Shown: positions 44,149-52,344 of the stretch, piece by piece | How positions within the stretch are numbered: position 1 is the stretch's first letter | Layout of the letters: each line of letters begins with the position of its first letter | NCBI GenBank assembly: GCA_025361565.1 | Contig: JANYKN010000146.1 | Coordinates: forward strand, 52,619-116,618 | Reading direction: 5' to 3' | Source of the DNA: Bacteroidota bacterium | Lineage (GTDB): Bacteria > Bacteroidota > Bacteroidia > Bacteroidales > NBLH01 | Length of the DNA: 64,000 nt | Made by a program: the position numbers and the translations under genes | Notes under the pieces: generated by a model | Database searches by the model: none | The model's input: only the letters and a program-made list of their open reading frames with translations | Told to the model about the DNA's origin: nothing

Positions 44149-47100
44149 CTATTCCCAACTCCTAAAAATTTTACTTCCAAACTCCGAATCATTTTCAATT
44201 TTCAGGTAATTGTCAATCTCTTGCTGCATTTCCTCCACATGCGAAATAACACCAACTATCCGGTTTTCTTTGCGTAGTGTTTTGAGGCTTGAAAAAACCA
44301 CTGATAATGCTTCTTTATCCAATGATCCAAAACCTTCGTCCAAAAAGAAAAAATTATGCTCCGATTTGGTCACCGATTGAATGTTATCGGCCAATGCCAA
44401 TGCCAGGGATAATGAAGCTTGAAAAGTTTGACCTCCTGATAATGTCTTTACACTTCTAGTTTTGCCTTCATTTAAAAAATCGCGGATAATAAAATCATTC
44501 GTTTCGGTTAATTCGAGCCTTAGTTTTTGGCTAGTTAGTGACATAAAACGCTGATTGGCTGCATTGATCAAATTTTGCAAATATACCGACGAAACATAAT
44601 TGACAAAACCACTTGCTTTAAACAAGTTTTTAAGGATTTTAATATTTTCGGCCCTCAATTTGAGTTTTACCTCTTCTTTTTGGAGTGTGGTTTTTTCTAA
44701 TAATTTGGTTTTCAGCTCCTTTTGATCTTTTTCCAACCAAGCTGATTTTTTAGTTTGTTCATCCATCAATAATTTGAAATTTTGAAGCTCCTCAATCATT
44801 TGGTCATAAACAACTTGATCGAAACTTTTTCCTTCTGCTTCTTTTTTTAATTTTTCCAATAGTTGGTCTAAGCTGTAAAGCTTATTCTCAAAATCCTGAA
44901 TTATTTGGTTTTCCTTATCTACATCAAGTTCAATATCGATAATTTGTTTTATCTCATTGCGCGATTTAAATTTTGAAGCAGCAATAACTTCCTCCAATTT
45001 TATACTGCTACTTTCAATTTCAAAGATGATATTGTTCAGTTCGGTTTCCTTTGTTTCAATAACGCCATGCAGTTTGTCCTTTTCGGGTCTTAATCTATTT
45101 ATGTTTTTCTCAGCAGCTTCATAATCCACAATTAATTTTTGATATTCATTCGTGAGCAGCACTATTCTATTTTCCAATTCCTCGCTTGATAGCTTAAAAT
45201 TTTCTTTTGATTCTGCAGTTAAAATCTGTGCAAACAGGGTTTCGTATGTAGCTTTATTCGATACCAATTCATTGTTGATCACGTTTATCATTTCCTGATA
45301 TTTTTCCTTGTTTTTGGTTTCGGCTTTCAAGTTTTCTTCAACCAAAATTTGTTCTTTCTCAAGTATCAATAAGTCATTTTTTTCTTTGTTGGCTGCAATA
45401 AAAGCCTTTTCAAGTTCCTCTTCAGTAATTAGATTATCAAACTGATAAGAATCAGTGTGGGTTTTTAAATTGGTTTTGCTCGATGTAATTTTTTGCTCCA
45501 GTTCTTGCAATCTTTCTTTGGTTAGTTGATATTCTAGGGTTTTATTGTCAATCTCCTTCTCAAGTTGATTCAAGTCCTTCAAAGCAGTTTTTATGTTCGC
45601 TTGTTTTTCAGTAAAAAGTTTTGTCTTTTCGGAAAGATCATGTGCTTCCATTTTCTCGGGATGATGGGTTGAACCACAGACAGGACAAGCTTCGCCTTCA
45701 CTCAGGTTTTCTGAATATCGGCTCAGTTCCAACTTTACTTTGATGTGTTTTATTTCATCTTCGATGGATTCCAGCTCGGTTTCCATTTCGTCTTTAAGGG
45801 TGGCAATTTTGTTTTTAATTTCATTTTCGGGCGTGGAATCTTTTTCAAATCCCAATTTTGAAATGATTAAGTCCATTTCCTGCTTTTGTTCTTTGGCCTT
45901 TTGTTCAAATTTCAATTTGTCCTTTTCAAGATTTTCAAGTTCTTTTTTGATGCTATTCAACTGGTTGAACCAGTTTTTAATTTCCATTAAAAGGGCCAAA
46001 TCGGTTTGATTTTGTTTGATTTCTAAGGATTTGACTTTGATTTCTACAAGTTTGCCCTCCAATTTATTTATTTTGGCAGATGTTTCTTCTTGCGTCATTA
46101 AACCTTTGGCTATTCTTTCCTCCAATTTGCTTATTGTCAGTGCAATCTGCTTTATTTTTAATATTTTTTCTAAATCAAGTGCTTGATTTTTTAATTCCTC
46201 TTTTGAATCAAAACTTAATTTTAATTCAACAAAGCCCGACTGTATTTTTTCCAATTCCAACGAAATGCTTTGATACTGTTTTTTGTTTTGAGCCAATTCA
46301 TCATTTAACTTTTTTGATTTTTTTTCGGATTCCAAAATCCTATCCATTTGATTTTTAAATTTGAGAATGCATTCCTGATAGGTTTTTATTTTATTTTTAA
46401 TGTTCTCAATATCAGGTTTTTGTTTTAATAAAATGGAGAATTCCTTTTCTTCTTTTTCAATTTTTTCAAAAAGCTCTTTGAGTAATTTTTGTGTTTCATT
46501 TATCTTTTGTTTTTCGTTGAGAAGCTTTTTATTAGATTCAATCTTTATGTTTAATTCAGTCCATTCATGCTCTTTTTCCAATAACTTTTCTTCCGATACA
46601 TCGGTTAATTTTTGCAGCTGAGTATCGAGTTTAATCAATTCAATATTGTTTTTATCCTCAAGAATTTTTGTTTTAATCGATAGATCGAACTTTTCGAGAT
46701 GAAAAAGTTCCTTCATCATTTTTGTTCTATCGGTATCGCCCAATTGCAGGAATTCCTGAAAACGACCTTGTGGGATAATTACCGTTCTTCTGAAATTGAG
46801 GTAATTCAAGCCGGTAATTTCTTCGGCAGAATCGACAGAGATTGGAATCCAATCATTTTTGTCTTTTCTAAAAGCTTCTCGGGCAATGGTTTTAACATCG
46901 TCAAATTTTTTGGAATTTCTTTTGGCTTTGGCAATAAATCGATATTGTTTGTCAGCATCACCGTTTTTGAAAATAAAATCAATAAGCAATTGATCCGATT
47001 TCAGGTTCATCATATTGTAGCCGCGGTCATCCCTTCTGTTCAGGCGTTCCGTTTCACCATAAAGTGCAAATGAAATAGCTTCGAGAATGGTTGATTTACC

Positions 47101-47220
47101 ACTTCCAACAGAACCAAAAATCCCAAACAAACCAGCAGAAGTCAAGTTTTGAAAATCAATGGTTTGTTCCTTTTCTTGATAAGAATAAATGCCTTTTATG
47201 GTGAGGGTTTGTGGTATCAT
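44149..47220 (-). CDS. sbcC: exonuclease subunit SbcC
   Basis: A 1023-residue SMC-like protein. The Walker A motif GSVGSGKSTILEAI is near residue 38. Long antiparallel coiled coils (about 190-480 and 530-820) are broken by the zinc hook CPVCG at about residues 510-513. The ABC signature (KTLSGGQTFQASLSLALALA) and Walker B (FFFLDEGFGSLDKEAL) are in the last 120 residues. With SbcD it forms the Mre11/Rad50-type nuclease complex that opens hairpins and trims blocked DNA ends. It is the second gene of sbcDC, 51 bases after sbcD. Large minus-to-plus shadow frames occur because of the biased coiled-coil codons. Confidence 0.96.
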   Translation of the reverse strand: MIPQTLTIKGIYSYQEKEQTIDFQNLTSAGLFGIFGSVGSGKSTILEAISFALYGETERLNRRDDRGYNMMNLKSDQLLIDFIFKNGDADKQYRFIAKAKRNSKKFDDVKTIAREAFRKDKNDWIPISVDSAEEITGLNYLNFRRTVIIPQGRFQEFLQLGDTDRTKMMKELFHLEKFDLSIKTKILEDKNNIELIKLDTQLQKLTDVSEEKLLEKEHEWTELNIKIESNKKLLNEKQKINETQKLLKELFEKIEKEEKEFSILLKQKPDIENIKNKIKTYQECILKFKNQMDRILESEKKSKKLNDELAQNKKQYQSISLELEKIQSGFVELKLSFDSKEELKNQALDLEKILKIKQIALTISKLEERIAKGLMTQEETSAKINKLEGKLVEIKVKSLEIKQNQTDLALLMEIKNWFNQLNSIKKELENLEKDKLKFEQKAKEQKQEMDLIISKLGFEKDSTPENEIKNKIATLKDEMETELESIEDEIKHIKVKLELSRYSENLSEGEACPVCGSTHHPEKMEAHDLSEKTKLFTEKQANIKTALKDLNQLEKEIDNKTLEYQLTKERLQELEQKITSSKTNLKTHTDSYQFDNLITEEELEKAFIAANKEKNDLLILEKEQILVEENLKAETKNKEKYQEMINVINNELVSNKATYETLFAQILTAESKENFKLSSEELENRIVLLTNEYQKLIVDYEAAEKNINRLRPEKDKLHGVIETKETELNNIIFEIESSSIKLEEVIAASKFKSRNEIKQIIDIELDVDKENQIIQDFENKLYSLDQLLEKLKKEAEGKSFDQVVYDQMIEELQNFKLLMDEQTKKSAWLEKDQKELKTKLLEKTTLQKEEVKLKLRAENIKILKNLFKASGFVNYVSSVYLQNLINAANQRFMSLTSQKLRLELTETNDFIIRDFLNEGKTRSVKTLSGGQTFQASLSLALALADNIQSVTKSEHNFFFLDEGFGSLDKEALSVVFSSLKTLRKENRIVGVISHVEEMQQEIDNYLKIENDSEFGSKIFRSWE

Positions 47221-47271
47221 GGGTTTCTAATTACAAATTTCCAGTTTCGGTTGCTGAGCACTGTCGAAGCA

Positions 47272-48501
47272 CTAATTTCCAATTTCTTCATCCTCCTGAC
47301 TCACAATCTCATTCAAAATATCCAATAGCTCCTGATTCGGTTCCTGCTGCTGCTTACTTTTAAAATATTCTATAAAAAGTGCGTTCATGCTTTTGCTTAA
47401 ATCTATTGCTTTGTTTTCGATCGGCTGATTTTGTAAGCTTTTTAATTCAGGAATGATGGAAATAATATTTTCATGGCTGTTGTTCAGCTTTTTGCGGTCT
47501 TCGGCCGATAAATATTCTTCACTTACAATGGTTAGTTCAACCAGTTTTTCTTGGTTTTCCGATAGCCATTCCACGGCCAAATCTATATTGTCGAATTTTT
47601 TACGAACCAGTTCTTTTCCTTTGGTCAATTCAACATCTTCAATGGTAGCTTTTTGCGCTGGATTAATGTCGACAATGGAAATCATTTTTTTCTGTCCAGC
47701 TTCACTAAAGCTATAAACAATTGGGCTACCGCAATATATAAGTGGGCAAGGGCTTTTACTTATTGTTTGTTTTCGGTGAAGATGCCCAAGTGCTGCATAT
47801 TGAAGCTCCTTAGGTAAGTTTCTGCTAAAAATGGATTGTGCTGTTCCCAGATAAATGGGCTTTTCATCTTCAGGTTCTTCCGGAATTTGGCCATTTTCTT
47901 CGATGAAAAACAAATGTCCACAAAAAACATTCACTCCATTTTTATCCAAATATTTGTTTGCCAGATTTTTCCAATGATTTTCAAGTACTTGCCTTAATTC
48001 TTCTTCCGAATTATCAAGGCCAAGGAATTTTTTAAGCCTGAATTGATTGGCATATGGATTTAAAATGATCCGGATTGGATAACCAAAAGCTGGCAGTTTG
48101 AGTTCGATAAATCCCGCCTCTGAATTCAATAATTCAATACCAGCTTGATTCTTGAATTTTCTAACCAAGCAATCTGGGTTGCCGGCAAGAATTATGGCAT
48201 CTTCAAGTGCTAAGGCATCAGGCGCTTCAATCCTATCGGGCGAGTCGTGGTTTCCAGCAATAGCAATTACCGGTCTTTGCCCGTTTTTGCATAAGCGTTT
48301 AATGGTTTTGTAAAAAAGCTCAATAGATTCTACGGGAGGATTGTAGGCATCAAAAATATCACCAGCAATAAGTATGAGGTCAATCTGTTTATTGTCAGCT
48401 ATTTCGCATATCTCATTTAAAACTTCAATTTGTTCTGGATGTCTGCTAAAATTATCGAGTTTTTTTCCAAGATGCCAATCAGAAGTATGTAGGATTTTCA
48501 T
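47272..48501 (-). CDS. sbcD: exonuclease subunit SbcD (Mre11-like)
   Basis: A 409-residue metallophosphoesterase. The motifs are in order: DWHLGKKLDNF (first metal Asp and His), IAGDIFDAYNPP, AIAGNHDSPDRIEAP, CGHLFF and ALGHLHRKQTI. Mn-dependent endo- and exonuclease activity is expected, controlled by the SbcC ATPase. The C-terminal 100 residues (KKFDNIDLAVEWLSENQEK) form the capping and SbcC-binding region. It opens the sbcDC operon on the minus strand. A perfect TGTGGA-N4-TCCACA palindrome sits 30 bases upstream and could be an operator. Confidence 0.95.
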   Translation of the reverse strand: MKILHTSDWHLGKKLDNFSRHPEQIEVLNEICEIADNKQIDLILIAGDIFDAYNPPVESIELFYKTIKRLCKNGQRPVIAIAGNHDSPDRIEAPDALALEDAIILAGNPDCLVRKFKNQAGIELLNSEAGFIELKLPAFGYPIRIILNPYANQFRLKKFLGLDNSEEELRQVLENHWKNLANKYLDKNGVNVFCGHLFFIEENGQIPEEPEDEKPIYLGTAQSIFSRNLPKELQYAALGHLHRKQTISKSPCPLIYCGSPIVYSFSEAGQKKMISIVDINPAQKATIEDVELTKGKELVRKKFDNIDLAVEWLSENQEKLVELTIVSEEYLSAEDRKKLNNSHENIISIIPELKSLQNQPIENKAIDLSKSMNALFIEYFKSKQQQEPNQELLDILNEIVSQEDEEIGN

Positions 48502-48530
48502 AGAATAGGTCTGGTTTGAATATTTTTTAC

Positions 48531-48546
48531 TGTGGAAAAATCCACA
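48531..48546. promoter_or_regulatory. palindrome upstream of sbcD, possible operator
   Basis: TGTGGA (48531-48536) and TCCACA (48541-48546) form an inverted repeat with four bases between. It is 30 bases before the sbcD ATG and overlaps the expected promoter region. The regulator, if any, is unknown. Confidence 0.4.
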
Positions 48547-48612
48547 AACAAATATCGAATTTTTTTACGACAATTTGCAAATTCAATTATCCAAACCAAT
48601 TAAAATACAAAA

Positions 48613-48668
48613 GGGGACTCTTACATTTTATACGTTTTCAGGTATCAGGAAAAATGTAAGAGTGCCCC
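48613..48668. repeat. 56-bp near-perfect palindromic element
   Basis: GGGGACTCTTACATTTT (48613-48629) is matched by AAAATGTAAGAGT-G-CCCC (48651-48668), a 17-bp stem with one bulged base and a 21-base loop. It is far stronger than a normal terminator and lies between divergent genes (sbcD and the CoA-binding gene), so it does not end transcription of either. It may be a MITE-like remnant or dispersed repeat. Confidence 0.65.
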
Positions 48669-48866
48669 GCTTATAATTACTAACCAATTCTTTGAGTAAA
48701 CGGCACAACAATGTTGCTTATTATCTGAAAGTTGAAATATTTTAGAAAAGATTTAAATAGTTTGATAATCGAATAAAAAATTCAATTTTTAAGGCAAAAT
48801 CATAATGAAATATCTTAATTTTGATCAAGTATTTTAAGCCTATCAATAAACTTAAAAACCAAAAAA

Positions 48867-49352
48867 ATGGATGCCAAATTTAAGGAAAGAGTCGATCATT
48901 TTTTGGCTCAAAAAAACATTGCTTTTGCAGGATATTCAAGCGAAGGCGCCGAAGTAGCAAATCACTTGTACAAAAAGTTCAAAACCAATGGATATCATAC
49001 CATTGCCATTAATCCCAGATTTGAGGAAGTTAAGGATGTGCCTTGTTTCCCCGATTTAAAATCAGTAACTGAAAAAGTTGATGCTGTAATGATAAGCACG
49101 CCTCCAAATGCAACCCTGGATGTTATAAAACAATGCATTGAATTGGGAATTAAGTATGTTTGGATTCATAAATCAATAGGTAATGGAAGCTACAACCAAG
49201 AAGCCATACATCTGGCTGAAAAAAATGGAATCGAAATTATTCCCATGGCTTGCCCAATGATGTTTTTAAAGCCGGATCCATTCCATGCCTGTTTCAAATT
49301 TATTATGAATATCAGAGGCAAATTAAAAATCAAAGACGTACAAAAGAACTAA
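48867..49352 (+). CDS. CoA-binding domain protein
   Basis: A 161-residue Rossmann-type protein of the CoA_binding_2 family: NIAFAGYSSEGAEVANHLYK at the nucleotide loop, then NGYHTIAINPRFEEVKDVPC, DAVMISTPPNATLDVIKQC and YVWIHKSIGNGSYNQEA. Such stand-alone proteins are related to the CoA-binding part of succinyl-CoA synthetase and are thought to bind CoA or a related nucleotide in the cytosol; no reaction is established. The gene is 9 bases upstream of the DNPH1-like gene, and both probably share one transcript. TAATTTTG at 48816-48823 is a possible -7 element. Confidence in the family is high and in function low. Confidence 0.85.
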   Translation: MDAKFKERVDHFLAQKNIAFAGYSSEGAEVANHLYKKFKTNGYHTIAINPRFEEVKDVPCFPDLKSVTEKVDAVMISTPPNATLDVIKQCIELGIKYVWIHKSIGNGSYNQEAIHLAEKNGIEIIPMACPMMFLKPDPFHACFKFIMNIRGKLKIKDVQKN

Positions 49353-49361
49353 ATCTTTATT

Positions 49362-49781
49362 ATGAAAATTTATTTTGCAGGTTCCATTTCAGGTGGGCGT
49401 GGAGACGTAGAAACTTACAACAAAATTATTACCTATCTTAAAAATTTTGGCGAGGTATTAACCGAATTTATCGGTGATACTTCGCTTTCAAGCCAAGGTG
49501 AGGATGTGTTGGACGATAAATTCATCCACGACCGCGATGTTAAATGGCTTTTAAGTGCCGATGTGCTTGTTGCTGAAGTTACAACGCCCAGTTTGGGAGT
49601 CGGTTACGAAATAGGCCGAGCACTTGAAAACGGCAAAAAGATATTGTGTTTGTATAGAAACGTAAATGGAAAAAGGATATCGGCCATGGTTAAGGGCGCA
49701 CCAAATATTATTTCTAAAAAATATGATGATTTGGAAGAAGCAAAGGGAATTTTAGATGGATTTTTTGAGGTGATTGTGTGA
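49362..49781 (+). CDS. 2'-deoxynucleoside 5'-phosphate N-hydrolase-like (DNPH1/Rcl)
   Basis: A 139-residue protein. Several segments follow mammalian DNPH1 (Rcl) closely: YFAGSISGGRGDVETYNKI, FGEVLTEFIGD, FIHDRDVKWLLSADVLVAEV, SLGVGYEIGRALENGKKILC and RISAMVKGAPN. The catalytic glutamate is Glu83 in VGYEIG. Enzymes of this group, a branch of the nucleoside deoxyribosyltransferase superfamily, cleave deoxynucleoside monophosphates into base and deoxyribose 5-phosphate, cleaning modified nucleotides out of the pool. It follows the CoA-binding protein gene by 9 bases. Activity on phosphorylated rather than free nucleosides is inferred from the resemblance. The gene is complete. Confidence 0.85.
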   Translation: MKIYFAGSISGGRGDVETYNKIITYLKNFGEVLTEFIGDTSLSSQGEDVLDDKFIHDRDVKWLLSADVLVAEVTTPSLGVGYEIGRALENGKKILCLYRNVNGKRISAMVKGAPNIISKKYDDLEEAKGILDGFFEVIV

Positions 49782-49801
49782 TTTTTTTCATTTTACCTCC
49801 G

Positions 49802-49833
49802 TTTGGAAATCCAATCATTATGTACTAACTTTG
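49802..49833 (+). promoter_or_regulatory. promoter of mazEF
   Basis: TTTG (49802-49805), 20 bases, TAACTTTG (49826-49833): full consensus. The mazE ATG at 49860 is 26 bases further on. Confidence 0.7.
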
Positions 49834-49859
49834 TAATTACATAAATAGATATTTTGAGT

Positions 49860-50105
49860 ATGGAAGTTTCAGTTATAAAGATTGGTAATTCAAAAGGGAT
49901 AAGGCTCAGTAAGACATTGCTCGATAAATATAATATTCGTGATACTGTTGATTTGATTTTAGAAAAGGGGCAAATAATTATTAGGCCTGTTTCAGTTCCC
50001 CGAAGAGGATGGGATAAAGCATTTATGGAAATGAATGCAAATGGCGATGATGTTTTATTAGTAAATGATATGTTTGACGATGAAGACTTTGACGAATGGA
50101 AATAA
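49860..50105 (+). CDS. mazE: MazE/AbrB-family antitoxin
   Basis: An 81-residue protein from the ATG at 49860 (a TTG two codons earlier is possible). The SpoVT/AbrB DNA-binding half reads VSVIKIGNSKGIRLSKTLLD with DLILEKGQIIIRPV after it. The acidic C-terminus (LLVNDMFDDEDFDEW) is the toxin-binding tail that mimics RNA in the MazF groove. It should bind its own promoter and neutralise MazF. The last ten bases overlap the start of mazF. Confidence is high owing to the gene pair. Confidence 0.9.
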   Translation: MEVSVIKIGNSKGIRLSKTLLDKYNIRDTVDLILEKGQIIIRPVSVPRRGWDKAFMEMNANGDDVLLVNDMFDDEDFDEWK

Positions 50106-50419
50106 AACAATATCATATCCTGCTTGTAAACCTGGATCCTACTATTGGCAGCGAGATAAAAAAGACTAGACCTTGTGTGGTAGTTTCACCGGATGAAATG
50201 AATAAATTTATCAGGACAGTGGTAATTGCTCCCATGACAACTACTTCAAAACCTTATCCAACCCGAGTTGAAGTTAAACATGACAATAAAATTGGCTGGA
50301 TTGTTCTTGACCAAATTAGGACGGTTGATAAAAAAAGGATTATGAAAGAACTTGGAAAATTAACCAAGGCCGAAATTAAAGAAGTGAAAGCGATTATTAA
50401 AGAAACGTATGTTGACTAG
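50096..50419 (+). CDS. mazF: MazF-family mRNA interferase toxin
   Basis: A 107-residue PemK/MazF-fold endoribonuclease. Typical pieces are VNLDPTIGSEIKKTRPCVVV (with the key arginine after KKT), VIAPMTTTSKPYPTRVEV, and GWIVLDQIRTVDKKRI. It cuts single-stranded mRNA at short sites; the cleavage sequence cannot be predicted here. The ATG lies ten bases inside mazE, giving tight translational coupling. A terminator follows 25 bases after the stop. This is one of three intact toxin-antitoxin modules in the window. Confidence 0.92.
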   Translation: MEIKQYHILLVNLDPTIGSEIKKTRPCVVVSPDEMNKFIRTVVIAPMTTTSKPYPTRVEVKHDNKIGWIVLDQIRTVDKKRIMKELGKLTKAEIKEVKAIIKETYVD

Positions 50420-50443
50420 AATTATAAATTAGCTTTTAGAAAT

Positions 50444-50486
50444 AAAAAAACCAGCCAATCGCAACCTACAAAAGACTGGTTTTTTT
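50444..50486. terminator. terminator between mazF and the DUF4252 gene
   Basis: AAAAAAACCAG (50444-50454) pairs with CTGGTTTTTTT (50476-50486) around a 21-base loop. Both sides carry T or A runs, so it can serve the convergent genes on either strand. Confidence 0.8.
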
Positions 50487-50505
50487 ATATTCCGAATTGT
50501 ACAAT

Positions 50506-51000
50506 TTACATCCTGATATCACCCAAATCATTGGTTTTGATTGAACTGGTCATTTGTTTTGCATCTTCTAGCGTAAAATCGCCGCTAAAGCTTATGGCAA
50601 CAAATGAATCAGGATTTGAAACAGTGAGAACAATTTCTTTAATTTTGCCTGCTTTGGGCTCTTTCATTTTAAAAATAATGGTTGAACCGTCATCTTTAAC
50701 AATCATCAAATCGTTGTAAACGCCTTCGGGCAAATAGTTTTCGATTGTTCTGTCATATTTTCCATTATCATGTTCAGAGATAAAAAAGCGGATTTTGTCC
50801 ATTTTTTTAACAAAATTATCGGCTTCCTTGTCTTCTTTGTCAACAAATATTCTTGCCAATCCTGCGGGTACCTGAAAACTGACCACACCGGCATCGTCTT
50901 CGTATTTATTGTAAAAAGCGGTAAAATCTTTTGTCAAAACCTGCGATGTTCCGCATCCCATCATGCTTATAAGCAAAATTATTATTGTAATTGTTCTCAT
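50506..51000 (-). CDS. DUF4252 lipoprotein
   Basis: Start at the ATG complementary to 50998-51000: the product then opens MRTITIIILLISMMGCGTS, a lipoprotein signal with lipidation at Cys16. The open frame extends 19 codons upstream without sense. The mature part (FTAFYNKYEDDAGVVSFQVP, YDRTIENYLPEGVYNDLMIV, FKMKEPKAGKIKEIVLTVSN) follows DUF4252, a Bacteroidota family of unknown function usually encoded next to ECF sigma genes. A paralogue lies 19 bases upstream at 51020-51541. Together with the sigma and anti-sigma genes it forms a conserved locus, probably induced by the sigma factor. Location in the periplasm or outer membrane is inferred. Confidence 0.85.
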   Translation of the reverse strand: MRTITIIILLISMMGCGTSQVLTKDFTAFYNKYEDDAGVVSFQVPAGLARIFVDKEDKEADNFVKKMDKIRFFISEHDNGKYDRTIENYLPEGVYNDLMIVKDDGSTIIFKMKEPKAGKIKEIVLTVSNPDSFVAISFSGDFTLEDAKQMTSSIKTNDLGDIRM

Positions 51001-51019
51001 TTTATATAGTTTTAGTTTG

Positions 51020-51541
51020 CTATTTTTCGTCAATATCTTCAAGATGTTCCATTCCATTGATATTCATTGTTTTGGATAATTTCGAAATATTGGCCAAATC
51101 AATATCGCCTTCGAGAAAGATGAGTACTGGAGCACCTGGACCTGAAACGGTCATTACCAATTCTGATATTTTATTGTTCGATTCCCTAATCATAAAGCTA
51201 ACTGTCTTTTTGCCATCTTTAACTACCATTAAATCATTGTATTCCGACGGCGGTAATACTTTTCTTAACTCATTACCAAAATCAACTTTTTTGGTAGCAT
51301 TGATGGCCGAATCGATGGTAAGTATTTTAATTGCAGTGAGTTTGGATGTAATATCTTTAAACTCCTTGTCTTCCTTGTCGTTACTGATTTTTGCAAACAT
51401 CTGAAACAGATATTTTGTAATGTAAACCGATGTGTAGCCCTCCTGACCTGAATACTTGTCGAAAAAAGTATTCAATTGCGATTTTTGTGCAAAAATCATC
51501 ATCGGCAACATGAATATGATTATAAAAGCTATTTTTTTCAT
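51020..51541 (-). CDS. DUF4252 protein, secreted
   Basis: A 173-residue protein with a cleavable signal peptide (MKKIAFIIIFMLPMMIFAQ) but no lipobox, unlike its paralogue just downstream. It shares the same core: NTFFDKYSGQEGYTSVYIT, LRKVLPPSEYNDLMVVKDG and ISELVMTVSGPGAPVLIF. The end (LSKTMNINGMEHLEDIDE) is also a family trait. The two copies probably arose by duplication and may work as a pair, one lipid-anchored and one free. It is downstream of the sigma and anti-sigma genes, but 326 bases with two inverted repeats separate it from them, so regulation may differ. Function unknown. Confidence 0.85.
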   Translation of the reverse strand: MKKIAFIIIFMLPMMIFAQKSQLNTFFDKYSGQEGYTSVYITKYLFQMFAKISNDKEDKEFKDITSKLTAIKILTIDSAINATKKVDFGNELRKVLPPSEYNDLMVVKDGKKTVSFMIRESNNKISELVMTVSGPGAPVLIFLEGDIDLANISKLSKTMNINGMEHLEDIDEK

Positions 51542-51615
51542 TTTGTATATTTTTTAAATGTCTGATTATTAAAATTAATAGTTGAAAAAAGAATTGTTTT
51601 TGAAAATTGTACTGC

Positions 51616-51652
51616 TTCAATCCCCCTTGGAGAAGGGGGTAGGGGGATTGAA
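51616..51652. repeat. palindrome with alternative inner hairpin
   Basis: TTCAATCCCCCT (51616-51627) and AGGGGGATTGAA (51641-51652) are perfect inverted repeats. CCCCCTT (51622-51628) can instead pair with AAGGGGG (51633-51639) around four bases. The two foldings exclude each other. GC content is far above that of the surroundings. Confidence 0.7.
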
Positions 51653-51733
51653 ATTATTTTAAACTGGAATTATTAAATTTTTGTCATCCTGAAAATTGTT
51701 TTCGATTTATATTATTTTTTAATGTCCCAAAAT

Positions 51734-51798
51734 CAATCCCCCTTAACCCGTTATTCGCTATGCTCATGAGGGCTTCGCCGTTCGCCAAGGGAGAATTG
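51734..51798. repeat. second, imperfect copy of the C-rich palindrome
   Basis: CAATCCCCCTT (51734-51744) repeats the left arm of the palindrome at 51616; AAGGGAGAATTG (51787-51798) is a degenerate right arm. Between them is a 42-base GC-richer segment containing CTCATGAG and GGCTTCGCC. The arrangement suggests a related dispersed element with a different loop. Confidence 0.5.
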
Positions 51799-51867
51799 GT
51801 TTCTACGAACATTTGTTGCCAATTTTAATTCTTGTTTTCTTTAAATCATTTTCAATACTCGTCTTAA

Positions 51868-52344
51868 TTATTTTCCGCTCAAACTTGTCATTGCCTTATC
51901 CAACTCTGATAAATGCTTCACGTTTTTGGTACCTTCATTTAAATTTGTCGAAATCATCATCAACGCTTTTTGAGCTTCTTTAAATGCTACTTCCTGGTTC
52001 TCCACAGGCTGTCCGTTGATATAGGCGTAAACAGGTTTTTCAATTTTACTATCCTGCATAAACCAAGTTCCGAATAAAATGGCAACGCTTGCTGCAACTG
52101 CATAATAGACAATCCTTAACGAGTTTCTTTTTTTCTTTTGATTTGGGATCAGATTTTCGAATTCCTGTTCACTCGTTTCATTTTTGCTAGTTTCATAAAA
52201 ACCGAACAGCGCTTTCAGTTTCATGTATTTTTCGGGCAATATATCTTTACTCTTGAAAAAAGCTTTGATCACAGCTTCTTCTTCGAGCGAAGTTTGGCCT
52301 TCGAAATATTTGTTTAACAATTGATCAATTTCATTTAATTCCAT
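51868..52344 (-). CDS. anti-sigma factor-like membrane protein
   Basis: A 158-residue protein without a signal peptide. The N-terminal cytosolic part (MELNEIDQLLNKYFEGQTSL, then KAFFKSKDILPEKYMKLKAL) is acidic and helical. One membrane helix follows at about residues 77-97 (VYYAVAASVAILFGTWFM), and the C-terminal part is periplasmic (VAFKEAQKALMMISTNLNEG). Location directly behind an ECF sigma gene, with a 14-base overlap, and this topology identify it as the partner that holds the sigma factor at the membrane. It lacks a zinc-binding ZAS motif. The signal for release is not apparent. Confidence 0.75.
   Translation of the reverse strand: MELNEIDQLLNKYFEGQTSLEEEAVIKAFFKSKDILPEKYMKLKALFGFYETSKNETSEQEFENLIPNQKKKRNSLRIVYYAVAASVAILFGTWFMQDSKIEKPVYAYINGQPVENQEVAFKEAQKALMMISTNLNEGTKNVKHLSELDKAMTSLSGK

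Noticed and set aside
45740..47073. Several plus-strand frames opposite sbcC, rich in Phe, Leu and Ser
   Set aside because: They mirror the Lys/Glu codons of the sbcC coiled coil and show no family features.
47254..47268. TGAGCACTGTCGAAG between sbcD and sbcC, reminiscent of a widely dispersed TGAGC...GTCGAAG repeat
   Set aside because: Only a single 15-base occurrence in a 51-base gap; too short to support as a repeat without a genome search.
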